Source: Flavobacterium limnophilum
GTDB lineage: Bacteria > Bacteroidota > Bacteroidia > Flavobacteriales > Flavobacteriaceae
DNA: 64,000 nucleotides
Assembly (NCBI RefSeq): GCF_027111315.2
Contig: NZ_CP114289.2
Coordinates: forward strand, 2,604,001-2,668,000
Reading direction: 5' to 3'
The position numbers and the translations under genes are program-made. The notes under the pieces are model-generated. The model saw only the letters and a list, made by a program, of their open reading frames with translations, ran no database searches and had not been told where the DNA came from. Below are positions 44,152-52,954 of the stretch, piece after piece; position 1 is the first letter of the stretch; each line of letters opens with the position of its first letter.

Positions 44152-44970
44152 ATGTCTAGATTAAGTATTTTCGAAACTCGTTGGATTGATCTCATCTTCG
44201 AAAACAGAAACCAAGAATACGGTGCCTATCAATTGCGCCGTGAAAGTGTCAAAAGCTCCTTTACTGCCCTGTTTATGGGATTGTTGTTTGTGGCTTCCAT
44301 TGGGGCAATTACGACAATTGCCAACCATTTCAATCGAGATGTTGCGCCAGTCATTACAATTCCGGAATGGTCTGAACCCATAGAAGTCACCAAAGTTGAC
44401 TTTGATAAAATTGTGGAACCAGTGCTTCCCGAAGTGCAAAGTCAAGCCGCCGCAGCCACAATCGACAAAGACCAGCTCATCAATCCCGTTATCGTGCATC
44501 CAGAAGACGCCAATCCAGACATTGCCACCAACGTGGAAAACAAACATGCTTCTGATGTCATTTCGAATGGAACGGGGCCAATTGGCGACAACCCTTCTTC
44601 TTCAGGAAATGGAATCGGGACTGAAACCACCAAAGCGGTTGATTATGGAACCACTGTGGTAAACACCTCAATACTAGACAAAATGCCAGAGTTTCCGGGC
44701 GGAATCGAAAAATTCTACAAATATGTAGGCAATAATTTCGAAAAACCTGAAATAGATGACATGAGCACGCTTAGGGTTTATGTGTCGTTCGTCATCGAAA
44801 AAGACGGCAGCATGACCGATATCAAAGTCAACAGGGATCCCGGTTATGGTTTGGGAAGAGAAGCCATTCGAGTTTTGAAATCTTTGAGAACCAAATGGTC
44901 TCCGGGAATTATTGATTCGAAACCGGTTCGAACCGCTTATAACTTGCCGATCGTATTGGAAATGCGATAA
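44152..44970 (+). CDS. Energy transducer TonB family protein
   Basis: The 272-residue protein starts with the conserved N-terminal motif IFENRNQEYGAYQLRRE, has a membrane helix around residues 38-58, a Pro/Glu-rich periplasmic linker and a C-terminal TonB domain (MPEFPGGIEKFYKYVGNNF, VSFVIEKDGSMTDIKV, ALRVLKS-type segment and the LPIVLEMR end). It transmits proton-motive force from ExbBD to outer-membrane receptors. No exbB or exbD gene is adjacent. Confidence 0.92.
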   Translation: MSRLSIFETRWIDLIFENRNQEYGAYQLRRESVKSSFTALFMGLLFVASIGAITTIANHFNRDVAPVITIPEWSEPIEVTKVDFDKIVEPVLPEVQSQAAAATIDKDQLINPVIVHPEDANPDIATNVENKHASDVISNGTGPIGDNPSSSGNGIGTETTKAVDYGTTVVNTSILDKMPEFPGGIEKFYKYVGNNFEKPEIDDMSTLRVYVSFVIEKDGSMTDIKVNRDPGYGLGREAIRVLKSLRTKWSPGIIDSKPVRTAYNLPIVLEMR

Positions 44971-44988
44971 ATTGTAAATACCTATTCA

Positions 44989-45054
44989 TTTGTCAAGTTG
45001 AAAGCTTCTCAACGCAGTGGAGCAACATTGTTTAGACGCTTCCAGCGTGACAAA
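44989..45054 (-). repeat. REP-like palindromic element, copy 1 (inverted)
   Basis: Arms at 44989-45009 and 45034-45054 (right arm core GACGCTTCCAGCGTG) flank a 24-nt spacer. The element is related to 52782-52846 in the reverse orientation, sharing the arm core and the spacer word ATGTTGCTC. The left arm has three changes, so this copy is more decayed. Confidence 0.7.
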
Positions 45055-45090
45055 TAGCAAGAATTAGTATAAATATTCACATTCATGCAA

Positions 45091-45125
45091 ACAAAAAAGC
45101 AGAACCGAAAAGTTCTGCTTTTTGT
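45091..45125. terminator. Bidirectional terminator between tonB-like and M48 genes
   Basis: ACAAAAAAGCAGAAC (45091-45105) pairs with GTTCTGCTTTTTGT (45112-45125) around CGAAAA, with A/T runs on both sides. Confidence 0.75.
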
Positions 45126-45156
45126 TGTATAAAAATCACCATTGGAAATCCAATAT

Positions 45157-46023
45157 TTATTTTTTGGCAGTGGTGGAAGTTTTCTTGGTTGTTGTTTTGG
45201 TGGTTGTTTTTGGCTTGGCCACAACCGGCATTTTGTGAACGTAAGGTTTGTACAATCCTTCTTTTTCGGCTCTCTTTCTTGCATTGTCGGCTCTTTCTTT
45301 CGAATCTGGGTGCGAACTCATCATTTTAGTCAAAAAATCGGTTTGGGCTCCTTCGCTCATTTTGGCCAAAATAGAAAAGGCAGATTCCACGGCATTGACG
45401 TCATAACCGTTTTTCTTCATGAAATCATAGGCAAACGTATCGGCTTCCGATTCTTGTTTTCTGCTGTGTTTGCAATCAATCATGGCGCTGCCAATTTTCC
45501 CCAATTGACTATCAGTTATCGCTGCCACCTTGCCCGATTGTGAAGCGGCACCTTCAATCAAGGCTTCTTTTTGGTAAGCCGCCTTGATGGCATCCCTGGA
45601 ATCGTGGTTGACAACATGACCAATTTCGTGACCGATGACCACCAGCAATTCGTTGTCGTCCATGACATCCATCAATCCCGTGTAAACACGAACACTTCCA
45701 TCGGCGGTGGCGAAAGCATTGACTTCCTTGAGAACATAAACTTTATAGTTTAAAGCCAATCCGTAAGCATTGGTGTATTTGCCAAAAATCTTGTTTAACC
45801 GAATGGTGTAGGGATCGGTTGGACCGGCAATAACGTGTTCTGCATCCATTTTGGTCACGGCCTCTTTTGATAATTGGGCTGCTTGTGCATCGCTGAAAGT
45901 GAGCCCAGCCACTCCTTTTTGAACAGCTCCCAAGGCTTTTTCTCCAAAATTGATTTGTGCATTGGCAGTTGAAAAACCCAAAAGGGCAAGCATCACGGTT
46001 AAAAATATGGATTCTCTTTTCAT
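45157..46023 (-). CDS. M48 family metalloprotease
   Basis: The 288-residue protein has a signal peptide (MKRESIFLTVMLALLGFSTANAQ is the first region, cut in the text), a M48 zinc motif VVIGHEIGHVVNHD, the third ligand segment KQESEADTFAYDFM and the FLTKMMSSHPDSKERA motif. A Lys/Thr-rich tail closes it. M48 periplasmic enzymes such as BepA and LoiP degrade misassembled outer-membrane proteins. A complete promoter (TTTG-18-TATCTTTG) is at 46050-46079. Confidence 0.92.
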   Translation of the reverse strand: MKRESIFLTVMLALLGFSTANAQINFGEKALGAVQKGVAGLTFSDAQAAQLSKEAVTKMDAEHVIAGPTDPYTIRLNKIFGKYTNAYGLALNYKVYVLKEVNAFATADGSVRVYTGLMDVMDDNELLVVIGHEIGHVVNHDSRDAIKAAYQKEALIEGAASQSGKVAAITDSQLGKIGSAMIDCKHSRKQESEADTFAYDFMKKNGYDVNAVESAFSILAKMSEGAQTDFLTKMMSSHPDSKERADNARKRAEKEGLYKPYVHKMPVVAKPKTTTKTTTKKTSTTAKK

Positions 46024-46049
46024 TCTATTAAATATTTGGTTTATACATA

Positions 46050-46079
46050 CAAAGATATACCAAGTTTGCTTTTACCAAA
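46050..46079 (-). promoter_or_regulatory. Promoter of the M48 protease gene
   Basis: On the minus strand TTTG (46079-46076), an 18-bp spacer and TATCTTTG (46057-46050) match the Bacteroidota promoter, 27 nt before the start codon. Confidence 0.7.
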
Positions 46080-46184
46080 AATAAAAACCTTTTTTGCCAA
46101 TAAATTATTGAAAAATGCTGTAATCATTGCTGTTTCGTTCTCGAAAATCACTTTTTTAAATTGTTAAAAAAAAGTTAAACAAAA

Positions 46185-46217
46185 TTAAACAGCTGTTTAA
46201 CTTAAACGGTTGTTTAA
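46185..46217 (+). promoter_or_regulatory. Tandem TetR-type operators
   Basis: TTAAACAGCTGTTTAA (46185-46200) is a perfect 16-bp palindrome. One base later TTAAACGGTTGTTTAA (46202-46217) repeats it with a non-symmetric centre. They overlap the -7 box TAATTTTG (46215-46222) of the efflux operon. Confidence 0.7.
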
Positions 46218-46222
46218 TTTTG
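46215..46222 (+). promoter_or_regulatory. Promoter -7 box of the efflux operon
   Basis: TAATTTTG matches TAnnTTTG and overlaps the second operator. It lies 19 nt before GTG 46241, which excludes the in-frame TTG at 46220 as start. Confidence 0.6.
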
Positions 46223-46240
46223 CGCCAAAATTTTAAAACA

Positions 46241-46867
46241 GTGAAAAGTGATTTAAACGACAAACAAATCCAGATTCTGGAAGTAGCCGAAACGCTATTT
46301 GCCGAGAAGGGATTTGACGGCACTTCGATTCGCGACATTTCGAAAGAAGCCAATATTAACGTCGCCATGGTTTCCTATTATTTTGGCAGCAAAGAAAAAT
46401 TACTGGAATCTTTGATATTATTCAAAACCTCCGGACTCAAGGAACAGTTGGTGAATTTGATAGAAGAAAACCTGGAACCAGTAGAAAAAATAAACAAGCT
46501 GATTGAACTTTACATCAACCGCCTCAATTGCAACAAGGGAATTTACCGCGTGCTGCATTTTGAATTGGCTTCCAAAAAAAGGGTTCTAGACATTCAGTCT
46601 TTTTCAGACATAAAAAAATCCAACTTGAAATCATTGGAACTCATCATTCAAGAAGGCCAAGCCAAAGGTGTTTTCAGGAAAGACATCATTATTCCTTTGC
46701 TCACGCCAACCATTTTGGGAACGTATTTCCATTTTCAAATGAACAAACCTTTTTTTGAAGAAATATTAGACTTGAAAACCGAAGAGTCATTCAACAATTA
46801 CGTAAAAAACGATTTGACAAAACACATTCAACAAACCATTAAAGCCCTCTTAATATATGAAAGTTAG
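46241..46867 (+). CDS. TetR/AcrR family transcriptional regulator
   Basis: The start was set at GTG 46241 (product V-KSDLNDKQIQILEVAETL), because an earlier TTG lies within the promoter. The 208-residue protein has a TetR helix-turn-helix (LFAEKGFDGTSIRDISKEAN and VAMVSYYFGSKEKLLESLI) and a C-terminal ligand domain. It probably represses itself and the following tolC-emrAB genes through the operators at 46185-46217 until an exported compound binds. Its stop overlaps the tolC start by 11 nt. Confidence 0.9.
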   Translation: MKSDLNDKQIQILEVAETLFAEKGFDGTSIRDISKEANINVAMVSYYFGSKEKLLESLILFKTSGLKEQLVNLIEENLEPVEKINKLIELYINRLNCNKGIYRVLHFELASKKRVLDIQSFSDIKKSNLKSLELIIQEGQAKGVFRKDIIIPLLTPTILGTYFHFQMNKPFFEEILDLKTEESFNNYVKNDLTKHIQQTIKALLIYES

Positions 46868-48176
46868 TTATTTAATGCTCTTTGGAGGGTTCTTCATTGG
46901 AATTTCATCCATTAGTGCCCAAGACAAAACCAATTTAAAGCTGGAAGAAGCGATACAATTGGCTTGGACGAAAAGCAACGAAATGTCCTTGGCCGGCACC
47001 AAAGTGGAAACGCAAAAACAAGAATTACAATCGGCCAAGAACAGCCAATATCCCGATTTAAAAATTACCGGACAATACCTTCAATTGACGGAACCAACCC
47101 TACATTTGGAACTGGATGCAGGATCAGGATCATTGCCGGCACCGGATAAAATAGCCATTGGCCAAGCCAGTTTGAAAGTACCTGTGTTTGCAGGAATGAA
47201 AATTCAAAACGGCATAAAATTACAGGATAATTTGTTCCAAGCCGAAAATGCAATGGCATCCAAAACCAAAGAAGACGTAGCCATGCGAGTTATAGATTAT
47301 TATGCCAATCTATATAAAGTACAAAGAACCATTGAATTATTGAAGGAAAATCAAAAAAGTGCCCAACAACGCGTTACCGATTTCATTGCTTTGGAAAAAA
47401 ACGGAATCATTCCGCGAAATGATTTATTGAAGGCACAACTTCAGGTTTCCAAAATCCAGTTGTCTCTTGATGAAGCTTTGAACAATGAAAAAGTAATCAA
47501 TTACTACCTGGTCACTTTGTTGAAATTGCCGACAGAGACAAGATTAACGGTAAACGAAAGCGATTTGATCAACTTTCCAAAGAATTCAATTCCAACGGAT
47601 GAACAACCGGCGTTTCAAAATCGTAAAGACTTGGAAGCCTTGCAATTTCAGGAAAAAGCATCGCAAGACAACATCAAAATAGCCAAAGGAGATTACTATC
47701 CCAATGTGGCTTTGACCGGTGGATATGCCGCTTTGAACGTAAACAATATCATGACATTGGAAAACGCCATGTTTATTGGTGTTGGGGTATCGTATGACCT
47801 CAGCGGAATTGTAAAAAATGGTACCCAGGTAAAAATTGCCAAAAGCAAAGCGCTTGAAGTAAAAAACACCCAAGAATTATTAAAAGACAACATCAGGGTT
47901 CAGGTACAACAGGCGATTACCAATTATGATTTGGCCATTAAACAAAATGTAGTTTACAATCAAGCCGTTGAACAAGCCACTGAAAACTACCGAATTGTAA
48001 AAGACAAATACGAAAACGGACTATCGGACACCAATGATTTACTGGAAGCCGACGTAGAGCAACTGAAATCCAAAATAAGCGAAACCATTGCCAAGGTGGA
48101 TGTTATTCAAAAATATTATGGATTACTTTCAGCAACCGGTCAATTATCACAAACTTTCAACCTTTCAAAAATATAA
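46857..48176 (+). CDS. TolC family outer-membrane efflux protein
   Basis: The 439-residue protein has a signal peptide ending at SSISAQ and two OEP repeats of long amphipathic helices, with the repeated kinds of segment LEEAIQLAWTKSNEMSLAG and KLAIKQNVVYNQAVEQATENY, as in TolC trimers that form a periplasmic tunnel. It is the second gene of a TetR-regulated tripartite drug-efflux operon and starts within the tetR stop region. Substrates are unknown. Confidence 0.93.
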   Translation: MKVSYLMLFGGFFIGISSISAQDKTNLKLEEAIQLAWTKSNEMSLAGTKVETQKQELQSAKNSQYPDLKITGQYLQLTEPTLHLELDAGSGSLPAPDKIAIGQASLKVPVFAGMKIQNGIKLQDNLFQAENAMASKTKEDVAMRVIDYYANLYKVQRTIELLKENQKSAQQRVTDFIALEKNGIIPRNDLLKAQLQVSKIQLSLDEALNNEKVINYYLVTLLKLPTETRLTVNESDLINFPKNSIPTDEQPAFQNRKDLEALQFQEKASQDNIKIAKGDYYPNVALTGGYAALNVNNIMTLENAMFIGVGVSYDLSGIVKNGTQVKIAKSKALEVKNTQELLKDNIRVQVQQAITNYDLAIKQNVVYNQAVEQATENYRIVKDKYENGLSDTNDLLEADVEQLKSKISETIAKVDVIQKYYGLLSATGQLSQTFNLSKI

Positions 48177-48188
48177 CCATTACCAATC

Positions 48189-49268
48189 ATGGAAAAGAAA
48201 AAAACAAACAATAAATTCATTATAATCCTATCGGTTTTAATCCTGGTTGGAGGAACTTACGGAATCACAAAATACCTTCATTCACAAGGACACGAAGAAA
48301 CGGATGATGCCCAAATCGAGAAAAACATGAACCCGATAATTCCAAGAGTTTCGGGATATATCAGCAAAGTGTACGTGAAAGACAATGATTATGTAAAAAA
48401 AGGAGATACTTTATTTACCATTGACAAAAGAGATTACCAATTGAAAATTGAAGAAGCAAACGCTGCCTTTATAGCTGCTGAAGGCGGATTTGAAGTGGCC
48501 AAAGAAGATATTGGAAGCGCATTGGCCAGTATTGCCGTTTCGGATGCCAATGTTCAATCGGCTGGAGGAAATATCGAGACCGCAAAAATCAGATTGGGAA
48601 GAGCCAACAGCGACTATGTTCGTTACGAAAATCTATATAAAAATCACTCGATTACAAAACAACAATACGAACAAGCATTGGCCACCAAACAAGAAGCGGA
48701 AAGCCAAGTGCGAATTTTGCAACAACAACAAAAAGCAAGTGCTTTCCAAAAAACGGTAATTGAGGCAAAATCGAGAGTTAGCAACAAACAAACTCAAGTG
48801 GCCGCCGCCAATATCAAAAAAGCAAAAGCATTATTGGAAGTGGCTCAATTGAACTTGAGTTATACCGTCGTGACTGCCGCCATTGACGGACAAGTTTCAA
48901 AAATTGACATACAGCCGGGACAATTGGTTCAACAAGGACAATCGTTGTTTTATATCATCAACAACAAGGAAGCTTGGGTTGTGGCCAATTTCAAAGAAAC
49001 ACAATTGAACAAAATGGTTATCGGTCAAAAAGTAACCGTAAAAGTAGACGCCTATCCCGATTATGATTTTAAAGGAACGCTTACCTCGTTTTCGCCGGCA
49101 ACCGGATCCCGTTTTTCATTGCTTCCGCCTGATAATGCAACAGGAAATTTTGTGAAAACCATTCAAAGATTACCGGTAAAAATAAGCTTGAATCCATCAA
49201 ACGATCCTGAAAAAATAAAATTGCTTCGTCCGGGGATGAACGCCGACGTAGATGTTCATTTGAAGTAA
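48189..49268 (+). CDS. HlyD/EmrA family membrane fusion protein
   Basis: The 359-residue protein has an N-terminal membrane helix (about residues 9-27), the biotinyl-lipoyl-like segments ETDDAQIEKNMNPIIPRVSG and YVKDNDYVKKGDTLFTIDKRD, a long coiled-coil hairpin and the beta-barrel part (WVVANFKETQLNKMVIGQKV). It bridges the inner-membrane EmrB-type pump to TolC. It follows tolC by 12 nt. Confidence 0.93.
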   Translation: MEKKKTNNKFIIILSVLILVGGTYGITKYLHSQGHEETDDAQIEKNMNPIIPRVSGYISKVYVKDNDYVKKGDTLFTIDKRDYQLKIEEANAAFIAAEGGFEVAKEDIGSALASIAVSDANVQSAGGNIETAKIRLGRANSDYVRYENLYKNHSITKQQYEQALATKQEAESQVRILQQQQKASAFQKTVIEAKSRVSNKQTQVAAANIKKAKALLEVAQLNLSYTVVTAAIDGQVSKIDIQPGQLVQQGQSLFYIINNKEAWVVANFKETQLNKMVIGQKVTVKVDAYPDYDFKGTLTSFSPATGSRFSLLPPDNATGNFVKTIQRLPVKISLNPSNDPEKIKLLRPGMNADVDVHLK

Positions 49269-49326
49269 TGAGTTTTAGAAAAAACTTACAAAAAGGAATT
49301 CAAACCATTACATATTAAAATTTAAA

Positions 49327-50910
49327 ATGGTACAAAACCAAGAAGACGATTTAGTAGAATACGGCATTAACAGGGTCATCATCACGATAACCTGTATTAT
49401 GTGTGCTTTACTCGAAATTGTAGATACTACGATTGTAAACGTAGCCCTAAACAACATGAGAGGCAGCCTTGGTGCTACCCTAACCGATGTTGCTTGGGTA
49501 ATTACAGCCTATGCCATTGCCAACGTGATTGTAATCCCGATGACGAGTTGGTTGTCGCAACAATTTGGCCGACGAAATTACTTTGCAACCTCTATTATCA
49601 TTTTTACGGTAGCTTCTTTTTTATGCGGGAATGCCACCAATATTTGGGAACTGGTTGCTTTTAGATTCATACAGGGATTGGGAGGAGGAGCTTTGTTGGT
49701 TACCGCGCAGACCATTATTACCGAAAGTTATCCCGTGGCCAAAAGGGGAATGGCACAGGCAATTTACGGAATGGGAGTTATTGTTGGACCAACATTGGGA
49801 CCGCCATTGGGAGGTTACATTGTTGACCATTTTTCATGGCCTTTCATTTTTTACATCAACATTCCAATTGGTATTATTGCAGCTTTACTAACTATTGGTT
49901 TTGTAAAAAGTCCAAAATACGGAGAGAAACTCAAGGCCAAACAAGTCGATTGGTGGGGAATTTTGCTCTTGACCACTTTCATCGGTTCCTTGCAATTTGT
50001 ATTGGAACACGGCCAGCAGGACGATTGGTTCAATGACAGCATAATCGTGACCTTAAGCGTAGTTTTCGTCTTTGGTTTAGTGCTGTTTGTATGGCGACAA
50101 CTCACCTATAAGCATCCAATTGTAAACCTGAAAGTATTAAAGGACAGTAACCTTAGAATTGGAACCATTATGTCTTTCATCATGGGATTTGGATTGTATG
50201 GATCTACATTTATCATTCCAGTATATACCCAATCTCTTTTAGGATGGACAGCTACCGATGCAGGTTTATTGTTAATCCCAAGTTCCATAACAACGGGTAT
50301 CATGATGCCTTTCATAGGAAAAATGATTCAGCGTGGAGTACCTCAAACCTACATGGTAGCAGTGGGATTCCTGGTATTTTTTCTTTTCACCTTTTTGATG
50401 CGCGGCGTAATGACACCAGACACCGGCGTTGAGCACATGTTTTGGCCGTTAATCCTCAGAGGTGTTGGTTTGGGATTATTATTCGTGCCAATTACCACTT
50501 TATCATTATCCACCCTAAAAGGAAAACATATTGGTGAAGGTGCGGCCTTTACAGGAATGATGCGACAATTGGGAGGTTCTTTTGGTATTGCCATCATAAC
50601 CACTTACCTTACCAGGTTCAATCAGGAGCACCGCGTGAATTTGATTTCCTATTTGGACAAAAGCTCTTTCAAAGTACAGCAAACGGTTCATCAACTGCAG
50701 ATGGGTTTTATGTCCAAAGGATATTCTGCCAATCAAGCTTTGTCCAAAGCCTATAAAGTCATCGAAATGAAAGTGATGGCACAAAGTTCCGTATTGTCAT
50801 TTATGGATATTTTTATGTATCTCGGAATCTTGTTCCTGTTGTGCATTCCCTTTATTCTTATGGTCAAAAAAGGAAAAAACAAAATTGACCCTGCCGAGGC
50901 GATGCATTAG
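49327..50910 (+). CDS. emrB: DHA2 family MFS drug efflux pump (EmrB-like)
   Basis: The 527-residue protein has about 14 membrane helices. Its motifs include LEIVDTTIVNVALNNM, TDVAWVITAYAIANVIVIPM, RFIQGLGGGALLV and GVIVGPTLGPPLGGY, characteristic of DHA2 antiporters. It would expel hydrophobic compounds in exchange for protons together with the EmrA- and TolC-like neighbours. It is the last gene of the operon and is followed by a terminator at 50937. Confidence 0.94.
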   Translation: MVQNQEDDLVEYGINRVIITITCIMCALLEIVDTTIVNVALNNMRGSLGATLTDVAWVITAYAIANVIVIPMTSWLSQQFGRRNYFATSIIIFTVASFLCGNATNIWELVAFRFIQGLGGGALLVTAQTIITESYPVAKRGMAQAIYGMGVIVGPTLGPPLGGYIVDHFSWPFIFYINIPIGIIAALLTIGFVKSPKYGEKLKAKQVDWWGILLLTTFIGSLQFVLEHGQQDDWFNDSIIVTLSVVFVFGLVLFVWRQLTYKHPIVNLKVLKDSNLRIGTIMSFIMGFGLYGSTFIIPVYTQSLLGWTATDAGLLLIPSSITTGIMMPFIGKMIQRGVPQTYMVAVGFLVFFLFTFLMRGVMTPDTGVEHMFWPLILRGVGLGLLFVPITTLSLSTLKGKHIGEGAAFTGMMRQLGGSFGIAIITTYLTRFNQEHRVNLISYLDKSSFKVQQTVHQLQMGFMSKGYSANQALSKAYKVIEMKVMAQSSVLSFMDIFMYLGILFLLCIPFILMVKKGKNKIDPAEAMH

Positions 50911-50936
50911 AATGCAAATTGCAGGTTGCAGAAGAC

Positions 50937-50992
50937 AAAAAAGCTCCGAGTTTCACTAAATAATAAGTGAAATTTGAAGCTTTTTTTTAAAA
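50937..50992 (+). terminator. Terminator of the efflux operon
   Basis: AAAAAGCTCCGAGTTTCACT pairs with AAGTGAAATTTGAAGCTTTT with small mismatches and is followed by a T-run. Confidence 0.7.
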
Positions 50993-51046
50993 GTCAATTT
51001 CAGCAATCTCAAATCCGCACTTTGAAATTTTGTTACTATTATTTTC

Positions 51047-51054
51047 TATATTTG
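51047..51054 (+). promoter_or_regulatory. Promoter -7 box for the orphan membrane protein
   Basis: TATATTTG matches TAnnTTTG, with TTTG 22 bp upstream at 51021. It gives a leader of about 100 nt before 51161 that contains a small hairpin (TTGCTAA-like arms around 51124-51146). Confidence 0.5.
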
Positions 51055-51160
51055 AAGAAAGATACAAAAAGGTGTTTTTCACACCAATCAAACTCAATTG
51101 GAACAGATTGAAACCATTTATGACTGCTAAAAGTAAGTTAGCAACAATTTATAACGCCTT

Positions 51161-51841
51161 ATGAATAGAAAAGAGATCCTAAAATTCATCGCTGAAAATC
51201 AAAACGAGAAACTACTTGACTATTATGATAAATGTTATGAAAAACTACGCGACCTCAATCATCAAATTGACAAGTTAACTTTATACCTTATTATAATTGT
51301 TTTTCTCTACTTTATAGCTTCAAGCACAACTATTTCCTCATTGCAAATTGGCCCTGCTAATATTTCAGACATATCACTTTTACTAAAAATTATTCCGGTT
51401 CTTTTTGCCTTCATATTATTGCAAATAGTCGTTATTTCATCCCAAAAATCAGAGCTATTTACAATAGTTAAAATGATTTTCTTAGCAAACTATATTCAAG
51501 ATGTCAATCCTAAACATATGGATAATGAACATAATAATGTCTTCACTCGATTACTTTTACCATTTTCATATTCCATCGAATTTTTAAAATTTAACACAAA
51601 AAAAGGCAGTAATTTGAATAGTTGCTTCGGTGCGTTGTTAGCGCTTCCTCTTCTGTCTCTTCTTTTTCTCCCCTTTTATTTTGAGTATTTTATGCTTAAA
51701 GTAATTTGGAATAATTATTACGGACAAGCACTGGGTATAGTTTCATTTTGGCTATCTATTTGGATTATGCTTTACCTTATCTATTATTTAATTAGCAACA
51801 CCATCCACAACTATCAGGACAATAAAGCTGAACTTACATAA
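51161..51841 (+). CDS. Unrecognised 226-aa membrane protein
   Basis: I do not recognise this protein. It has an N-terminal soluble helical part (residues 1-40, KLLDYYDKCYEKLRDLNHQI), two membrane helices (about 41-60 and 73-93), a soluble middle segment with PKHMDNEHNNVFTRLL, and two further helices (about 150-175 and 190-213). It is AT-rich, stands alone with its own promoter and has a REP-like element after it. A possible role in phage or stress response would be guesswork. Confidence 0.6.
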   Translation: MNRKEILKFIAENQNEKLLDYYDKCYEKLRDLNHQIDKLTLYLIIIVFLYFIASSTTISSLQIGPANISDISLLLKIIPVLFAFILLQIVVISSQKSELFTIVKMIFLANYIQDVNPKHMDNEHNNVFTRLLLPFSYSIEFLKFNTKKGSNLNSCFGALLALPLLSLLFLPFYFEYFMLKVIWNNYYGQALGIVSFWLSIWIMLYLIYYLISNTIHNYQDNKAELT

Positions 51842-51846
51842 ACCCC

Positions 51847-51873
51847 AATAGCGCGAATTTGCAATTCGTGCCT
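51847..51873. repeat. REP-like palindrome GCGCGAATT-TGC-AATTCGTGC
   Basis: The arms GCGCGAATT (51851-51859) and AATTCGTGC (51863-51871) match at eight of nine positions. From memory this motif recurs in many Bacteroidota intergenic regions, but I saw only one copy in this window. Confidence 0.5.
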
Positions 51874-51899
51874 ACAAAATAGTACTCGACAATCTGAAA

Positions 51900-52658
51900 T
51901 TATCGAGTAAAAACCAACTGATTCCCTTTCGACAAATTGGCGTCAAAACGATAGCCTTCATAATCGAAACCTTTCAAATCTTCGATAGTTTCGGCATTCG
52001 TGTCAATGATGTAACGCACCATTAATCCCCTCGCCTTCTTGGCAAAAAAACTGATTATCTTTAGTTTTCCGTCTTTGTAATCCTTGAATTCAGGGGTAAT
52101 TACGGGAACTTTCAACTCTTTGACATCAACTGCCGAAAAATATTCGTTGCTGGCCAAGTTGACAAAAAGTTCCCCTTTGTGAAGTTCTTTGTTTAACGCT
52201 TTGGTGATAATGGGTTTCCAAAATTCATATAGATTTCTGCTTTCGCCAATGGGTAATTTGGTTCCCATTTCCAATCGGTAAGCCTGCATCAAATCCAATG
52301 GTTTCAGAAGACCGTACAAACCCGACAAAATGCGCAAACGCTCTTGCAAAACGTCCAGTTTTTCTATTGGAATCGAATAGGCATCCAAACCAGTGTAAAC
52401 ATCGCCATCGAAAGCAAAAACGGCGGGACGCGCATTTTCCGACGTGAAAGGCGTTTTCCAATCTTGGTTGCGTTGCCAATTCAAATCGGCCAGTTTATCC
52501 GAAATATCCATTAATTCTGAAAGTTCCTTTGGCGATTTTTGCTTCAACACTTTGTGCACTTGGCGCGATTCTTTCAAAAACAAAGATTCCGAAAAATTGG
52601 GTGTTGGCAATGCTTTTTCGAAGTTTAAAGACTTGGCTGGCGATATGACGATTTTCAT
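51900..52658 (-). CDS. yaaA: Peroxide stress protein YaaA
   Basis: The 252-residue protein begins MKIVISPAKSLNFEKALP, the family signature, and has AVFAFDGDVYTGLDAYSI, LSGLYGLLKPLDLMQAYRLEMG (in part), NLASNEYFSAVD and FFAKKARGLMVRYII. YaaA lowers intracellular free iron and binds DNA during peroxide stress. A -7 box TACTTTTG at 52685-52692 on the minus strand precedes it. Confidence 0.94.
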   Translation of the reverse strand: MKIVISPAKSLNFEKALPTPNFSESLFLKESRQVHKVLKQKSPKELSELMDISDKLADLNWQRNQDWKTPFTSENARPAVFAFDGDVYTGLDAYSIPIEKLDVLQERLRILSGLYGLLKPLDLMQAYRLEMGTKLPIGESRNLYEFWKPIITKALNKELHKGELFVNLASNEYFSAVDVKELKVPVITPEFKDYKDGKLKIISFFAKKARGLMVRYIIDTNAETIEDLKGFDYEGYRFDANLSKGNQLVFTR

Positions 52659-52684
52659 TTTTTAAATTGGTTTTAAAATGATTC

Positions 52685-52692
52685 CAAAAGTA
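52685..52692 (-). promoter_or_regulatory. Promoter -7 box for yaaA
   Basis: On the minus strand this is TACTTTTG, matching TAnnTTTG, 27 nt before the start codon. Confidence 0.55.
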
Positions 52693-52781
52693 CAAATTGT
52701 ATTGATTTATAAATTGGATTATCACAAATTTCACCTGTTTTAATAATTTGTATAATCCATATAGCTTTACTTTCCATATTA

Positions 52782-52846
52782 TTTATCACGCTGGAAGCGT
52801 CTATTTATGTTGCTCTCATTATGTGAGACGCTTTCAGCGTGACAAA
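52782..52846 (+). repeat. REP-like palindromic element, copy 2
   Basis: The 21-bp arms at 52782-52802 and 52826-52846 differ at two positions and enclose a 23-nt spacer with TATGTTGCTCTCATTATG. The core is CACGCTGGAAGCGTCT. A diverged copy lies inverted at 44989-45054. Confidence 0.8.
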
Positions 52847-52954
52847 CTGGCTGCTTAAAAAGCAAAAAAGTAGCCACAAATTTCACCAATTAGCACCAAT
52901 TATTTTTTTAGTTTTACAAAAAGAATTCTCTGCTTAAAAATCATCCCTTTCACA

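Noticed and set aside
51110..51160. An integron attC-like site before the orphan membrane protein (AACGCC with nearby inverted TTGCTAA words)
   Set aside because: The pairing is short, no integrase is present and the core sites do not match attC consensus.
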